The notes under the pieces: model-generated
The model's database searches: none
Told to the model about the DNA's origin: nothing
The model's input: the letters and a program-made list of their open reading frames with translations, nothing else
Made by a program: the position numbers and the translations under genes
Source of the DNA: CBFHSD01 sp965658375
GTDB taxonomy: Bacteria; Bacteroidota; Bacteroidia; Flavobacteriales_G; Salibacteraceae
Assembly (NCBI GenBank): GCA_965658375.1
Contig: CBFHSD010000025.1
Coordinates: 1-33,027 of the forward strand
Length of the DNA: 33,027 nt
Direction: 5' to 3'
Part shown: positions 29,925-33,027 of the stretch, piece after piece
Position numbering within the stretch: position 1 is the first letter of the stretch
Layout: each line of letters opens with the position of its first letter

Positions 29925-31547
29925 TTAACCTAAAAATGGGTATTTAAAATCGCTAACTGGATTGAAAGTTTCTTTCATTGTGCGAGGAGATGTCCAACGC
30001 AAAAGGTTAAGAATAGATCCGGCTTTATCATTTGTACCAGAACCTCTAGAACCACCAAATGGCTGTTGACCTACAACGGCACCGGTTGGTTTGTCGTTGA
30101 TGTAAAAGTTACCAGCAGCATGTCTTAGCTTGTCGATAGCATAAAGTGTTGCATATCTGTCGTTACTAAAAATAGCTCCTGTAAGTGCATATTCAGATGT
30201 TGAGTCAACCAAGTCTAAGGTTGCTTCCCATTCATCGCTTGGGTAAACATAAATGGTCAACACTGGTCCAAAGATTTCTTCTACCATTGTTTTTGACATC
30301 GGGTCTGGACTTACAGCAATTGTTGGTTGCACGAAGTAGCCTTTCGACTTGTCATATGTACCTCCTACAATTACGTCTGCATCACTCTCATTCAAGAAGT
30401 CAATGTATCCTGCTATTTTATCAAATGCACGTTCGTCAATAACTGCATTTACATAATTGTTGGTGTCTTCTGGTGTTCCAACAGTGATTTCTGCAGCCAT
30501 GCGGATCAAATGCTCCATCACTTCTGGCCAAAGGTTTTCTGGAATATATGCTCTAGATGCAGCTGAACATTTTTGACCTTGGAACTCGAAAGAACCTCTA
30601 ATCAAGTTTGCCGCTACTTGCTGTGCATTTGACGACTTGTGAACCGCAACGAAATCTTTACCACCTGTTTCTCCAACAATACGTGGGTAAGTTCTGTATT
30701 TCTCAATGTTGTTTCCAATGGTTTTCCATAAGTGACGGAATACTCCTGTAGATCCTGTAAAATGCAACCCTGCAAAATCACGGTGATTGAAAATTACATC
30801 TCCTGCTGTAGGGCCATCCGCTACTACCAAATTTATTACTCCATCTGGCAATCCTGCAGCACGGAATAATTCCATTACGAAATATGCAGAGAACAATTGA
30901 GAATCTGCGGCTTTCCAAACTACTGTATTCCCCATTAGGGCTGGTGCCATTGGCAGATTACCCGCAATTGCTGTAAAGTTGAATGGAGAGATTGCAAATA
31001 CAAAACCTTCAAGTGCTCTGTGTTCCATTCGGTTCCACATGCCATCTGGACTCAATGGTTGCTCTTCATAAATTTGCGTCATGAATTCTACATTAAAGCG
31101 TAGAAAGTCTGCAAATTCGCATGCTGCTTCAATTTCGGCTTGGTGTACATTTTTGCTCTGGGCCAACATGGTTGACGCATTTAAACGGTCTCTCCAAGGA
31201 CCAGAAAGTAAATCAGCGGCACGTAAAAAGATGGCTGCACGATCTTGCCAAGGCATGTTTTCCCAAGCTGTTTTTGCTGCTAATGCTGCATCTACTGCCT
31301 GTTTTACTTCTTTCTCACCAACAAAATGAGCTGTTCCTATTTTATGTTGATGATCATGCGGAGGAGTTAAGTCCTTTTGATTGTCTGATTTTATGTATTC
31401 GCCACCAATTACGCTCGTAACGTCAATATGGCCATTGTACAATTCACGGTATGTGTTCAATAAAGATTCGCGTTCCGCAGAACCTGGTTCGTAATTTCTT
31501 ACTGGTTCATTTTCAGCTACTGGAACTTGAAAAAAAGCGTTTGACAT
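29925..31547 (-). CDS. pruA: L-glutamate gamma-semialdehyde (1-pyrroline-5-carboxylate) dehydrogenase
   Basis: A 540-residue aldehyde dehydrogenase that oxidises glutamate semialdehyde to glutamate in proline breakdown. The NAD-binding FTGSTGVF is at 263-270, the general base E293 in VGETGGKDF and the catalytic C327 in FEFQGQKCSAASR. The N-terminus (NEPVRNYEPGSAERESL) is that of the stand-alone mitochondrial-type P5CDH, not of the bifunctional PutA. No proline dehydrogenase gene is in the window. A TACTTTTG box at 31588-31595 is the likely promoter, and transcription ends at 29888-29918. Confidence 0.97.
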   Translation of the reverse strand: MSNAFFQVPVAENEPVRNYEPGSAERESLLNTYRELYNGHIDVTSVIGGEYIKSDNQKDLTPPHDHQHKIGTAHFVGEKEVKQAVDAALAAKTAWENMPWQDRAAIFLRAADLLSGPWRDRLNASTMLAQSKNVHQAEIEAACEFADFLRFNVEFMTQIYEEQPLSPDGMWNRMEHRALEGFVFAISPFNFTAIAGNLPMAPALMGNTVVWKAADSQLFSAYFVMELFRAAGLPDGVINLVVADGPTAGDVIFNHRDFAGLHFTGSTGVFRHLWKTIGNNIEKYRTYPRIVGETGGKDFVAVHKSSNAQQVAANLIRGSFEFQGQKCSAASRAYIPENLWPEVMEHLIRMAAEITVGTPEDTNNYVNAVIDERAFDKIAGYIDFLNESDADVIVGGTYDKSKGYFVQPTIAVSPDPMSKTMVEEIFGPVLTIYVYPSDEWEATLDLVDSTSEYALTGAIFSNDRYATLYAIDKLRHAAGNFYINDKPTGAVVGQQPFGGSRGSGTNDKAGSILNLLRWTSPRTMKETFNPVSDFKYPFLG

Positions 31548-31587
31548 TTCTTTTATTTTTAGATTGTTTGTGATGAATAATGAAATG

Positions 31588-31595
31588 CAAAAGTA
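31588..31595 (-). promoter_or_regulatory. -7 promoter element of pruA
   Basis: Minus-strand TACTTTTG, a perfect TAnnTTTG match 40 nt upstream of the pruA ATG at 31547. Confidence 0.5.
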
Positions 31596-31633
31596 CAGAA
31601 CCTAAATTGATTTTTTAAGTCTAGCAGTATGCT

Positions 31634-31672
31634 GAAAAAAGAAAAGGTCCGATGTGTTGAGCACCGAACCTT
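31634..31672 (-). terminator. Terminator downstream of the small barrel gene
   Basis: On the minus strand the arms AAGGTTCGGTG (31672-31662) and CATCGGACCTT (31654-31644) pair along 11 bp with two G-U pairs, around a 7-base loop, followed by a U-rich tract. On the plus strand the wobble pairs become C-A mismatches, so it is specific to the minus-strand transcript. Confidence 0.75.
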
Positions 31673-31774
31673 GGAGCAAGAATTATAACGTGAATCTGAG
31701 CACTCAAAGAATGATATTTTCTTTTGGTTACGGTCTGCTAAATGAGAATACGGTAGGATTCAATTAGAATACGG

Positions 31775-32473
31775 TCATATTCTAAGAGCAATTCCTGCAA
31801 CGGCACTAAAAGCGCTAAATTTCAATTGCACTTCTTGGCCAGTAGATGGTGCAAGGGTAGTGTTTATTTGTTGGTCATAAACATACTCTGAGAAATAGTA
31901 GTTTCCAGTTACTTTGATTTGAAGGATATTTCCCACATAGAAATTCATATTCATTTGGGGATTAATCATGTAGCTCAATGCATTTGCATTTGACGCTTGC
32001 CAAGATCCGGAGAGTTCGTTTTGATTGTTATAAACCTCAATTGATTCTTCACCTGTTCTAATCCATCCTAAGCCACCGAAAAAGGCAGTCTCAAATTCAA
32101 ATTTATCCTGTGCTATTGGTAAGCAAAGCCCAAGACCAATGGAGGCATTCAGCTGCTGTGTTGGATCTGTAGAAACTGTCATAGAAGAGTAATCTGAATT
32201 TAACTCTGCAAACTGACCTTGAAGGTTCTCTTCATCTACATTTAGAATAGAATAACCACCCTTAACACCGGTAAAAAAATGTTTACTTCTGTACTTTTTG
32301 AACTGAAGAGCTACATCAACACCTCCATCACTAATTGGGTAGTTAATGGTTTCTCTGTTGCTTTTGGCATTGTCTAAGAAATAGATGTATCCAGCTTCAA
32401 CAGATAGTTGAATTCCGTTTTGAGCTATTGCAATAGAAATGAATGAAAAGAGAATAAAGAGGGATGTTTTCAT
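31775..32473 (-). CDS. Small outer-membrane beta-barrel-like protein
   Basis: A 232-residue exported protein. Signal peptide is about 1-17 (LFILFSFISIAIAQ). The mature part alternates strands with aromatic girdle residues (QLSVEAGYIYFL, KHFFTGVKGGYSIL, FEFETAFFGGLGWI, ILQIKVTGNYYFSEYVY) and ends in VAGIALRI, a plausible barrel end. I do not recognise a named family. The gene's ATG overlaps the stop of the K+ channel gene (ATGA), so it is translated from the same message, and it is followed by its own terminator at 31634-31672. A role linked to the channel is suggested only by this coupling. Confidence 0.65.
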   Translation of the reverse strand: MKTSLFILFSFISIAIAQNGIQLSVEAGYIYFLDNAKSNRETINYPISDGGVDVALQFKKYRSKHFFTGVKGGYSILNVDEENLQGQFAELNSDYSSMTVSTDPTQQLNASIGLGLCLPIAQDKFEFETAFFGGLGWIRTGEESIEVYNNQNELSGSWQASNANALSYMINPQMNMNFYVGNILQIKVTGNYYFSEYVYDQQINTTLAPSTGQEVQLKFSAFSAVAGIALRI

Positions 32474-33027
32474 GGGTTCAAAGGTACATTTTCAAAATCA
32501 GAGATTTTATTCATATCCACAACGGTGTCGCCATCTTTGGAATGATGAAAGGAAGGAATGAATTTCGCTCCATAAACCATTTCATTGAACAGATAACTGA
32601 ACCTCCTGTGCACATGGTTGCTATATGTCTCATCATAGGCTTTAAGTAAAATCAATAATTCACCTTTATGGGTGTTAAAATCCTCTTTGGTCCAATTGAA
32701 AAAAGGACTGTTCTCAGTAATTGGGTGAACTAGTGTCCATGTGCTAGCCATGAAGTTGATATTACTCATTTCGAGATTAAGGCGGTAATAAGATCGATTA
32801 AAAGTCTTGTTTTCGTTTTGTTTTTCAACACTCACCGTAACAGAAACTTCCAATTCCATGAGTACATTTTTTCTTGCGTTAGCCACACGAAACATAATGG
32901 CATTATGGTCTTTATATGGTGCTACAATCATTTGCTCGCTAAAAACCAATCTAATATTTGGTCTCGAAAAACGACCCCAAAGCAATCCCGTAGCAAATGC
33001 AAATCCGCACAAACCAACCATTCCTTC
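32470..33027 (-). CDS. Inward-rectifier potassium channel (KirBac-type), C-terminal part
   Basis: The gene enters from beyond the right edge; 186 codons including the stop are in the window. The first residues, EGMVGLCGFAFATGLLWGRFSRP, are the end of the inner pore helix and the RFSRP linker of bacterial Kir channels. The rest is the cytoplasmic immunoglobulin-like Kir domain (IMFRVANARKNVLMELEVSVTV, YYRLNLEMSNINFMASTWTLVHPITENSPFF, LLILLKAYDETYSNHVHRRFSY). The selectivity filter lies outside the window. An ATG at 33021 exists but is inside the pore helix, so it is not the start. It overlaps the following barrel gene by four bases. Confidence 0.9.
   Translation of the reverse strand, partial: EGMVGLCGFAFATGLLWGRFSRPNIRLVFSEQMIVAPYKDHNAIMFRVANARKNVLMELEVSVTVSVEKQNENKTFNRSYYRLNLEMSNINFMASTWTLVHPITENSPFFNWTKEDFNTHKGELLILLKAYDETYSNHVHRRFSYLFNEMVYGAKFIPSFHHSKDGDTVVDMNKISDFENVPLNP

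Noticed and set aside
32998..33021. ATG 33021 as start of the K+ channel gene
   Set aside because: It lies inside the inner pore helix; the frame continues to the window edge with conserved residues, so the gene is cut by the window.
1..33027. CRISPR array, tRNA or rRNA genes, prophage or defence island
   Set aside because: No regularly spaced repeats, no cloverleaf-like segment in the intergenic spaces, and no phage or nuclease genes; composition is uniform throughout.

Overview
The window is a chromosomal segment of a free-living, low-GC member of the Bacteroidota, probably a marine-type flavobacterium or close relative. The evidence is: proteins of families typical of that phylum (fused E1 alpha-beta 2-oxoacid dehydrogenase, DUF1343/NamZ, GLPGLI/DUF4412-like secreted proteins, SPOR-repeat envelope proteins, PadR with a PspC-type neighbour); no Shine-Dalgarno-like leaders; and repeated TAnnTTTG elements, the -7 box of the Bacteroidota housekeeping sigma factor, 20-60 nt upstream of many start codons. 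I see no insertion sequence, prophage, CRISPR array, tRNA or rRNA. Most of the window is ordinary core genome.

Layout. 1-1278 (minus): the first 13 codons of a cysteine synthase-type gene and a LolC/E-like ABC permease. 1308-5276 (plus): a NamZ-type muramidase, a Bcp peroxiredoxin, recA and a TPR lipoprotein, with recA bracketed by terminators. 5353-8535 (minus): the classical thrS-infC-rpmI-rplT operon; infC starts at a conserved AUU codon. 8629-9600 (minus): a PLP-dependent threonine/serine dehydratase. 9688-13844 (plus): a stress-type cluster of a Crp/Fnr regulator, two universal-stress proteins and a DUF389 membrane protein split by an in-frame TAG. 13895-19882 (minus): an envelope cluster of a two-repeat SPOR protein, a beta-barrel/TSP3/triple-SPOR protein, a C-terminal processing protease and a DUF1573 protein. 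20034-22603: a LOG-family protein, an orphan TAXI-type binding protein (plus) and MurQ. 22626-25052 (minus): fused E1. 25053-25878: debris, a 55-residue stub of a PspC-type gene and its PadR regulator with a visible operator. 26086-28649 (plus): two paralogous secreted proteins and a Lys1-like dehydrogenase. 28636-31547 (minus): tag, rpe and pruA. 31775-33027 (minus): an inward-rectifier K+ channel, cut by the window edge, overlapping by ATGA with a small beta-barrel gene.

How the genes fit together. Envelope upkeep is the main theme: NamZ and MurQ are two steps of peptidoglycan (MurNAc) recovery, the SPOR proteins probably bind denuded glycan, and a CtpA-type protease lies beside them. The second theme is a Crp/Fnr-Usp-Usp-DUF389 locus with an FNR-like dyad between regulator and first target. 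The most informative irregularities are the AUU start of infC, the amber codon in DUF389, the PspC stub behind PadR, the duplicated 'WMN' domain of the SPOR protein, the recA terminator that overlaps the next gene's promoter, and the coupled K+ channel/barrel pair.
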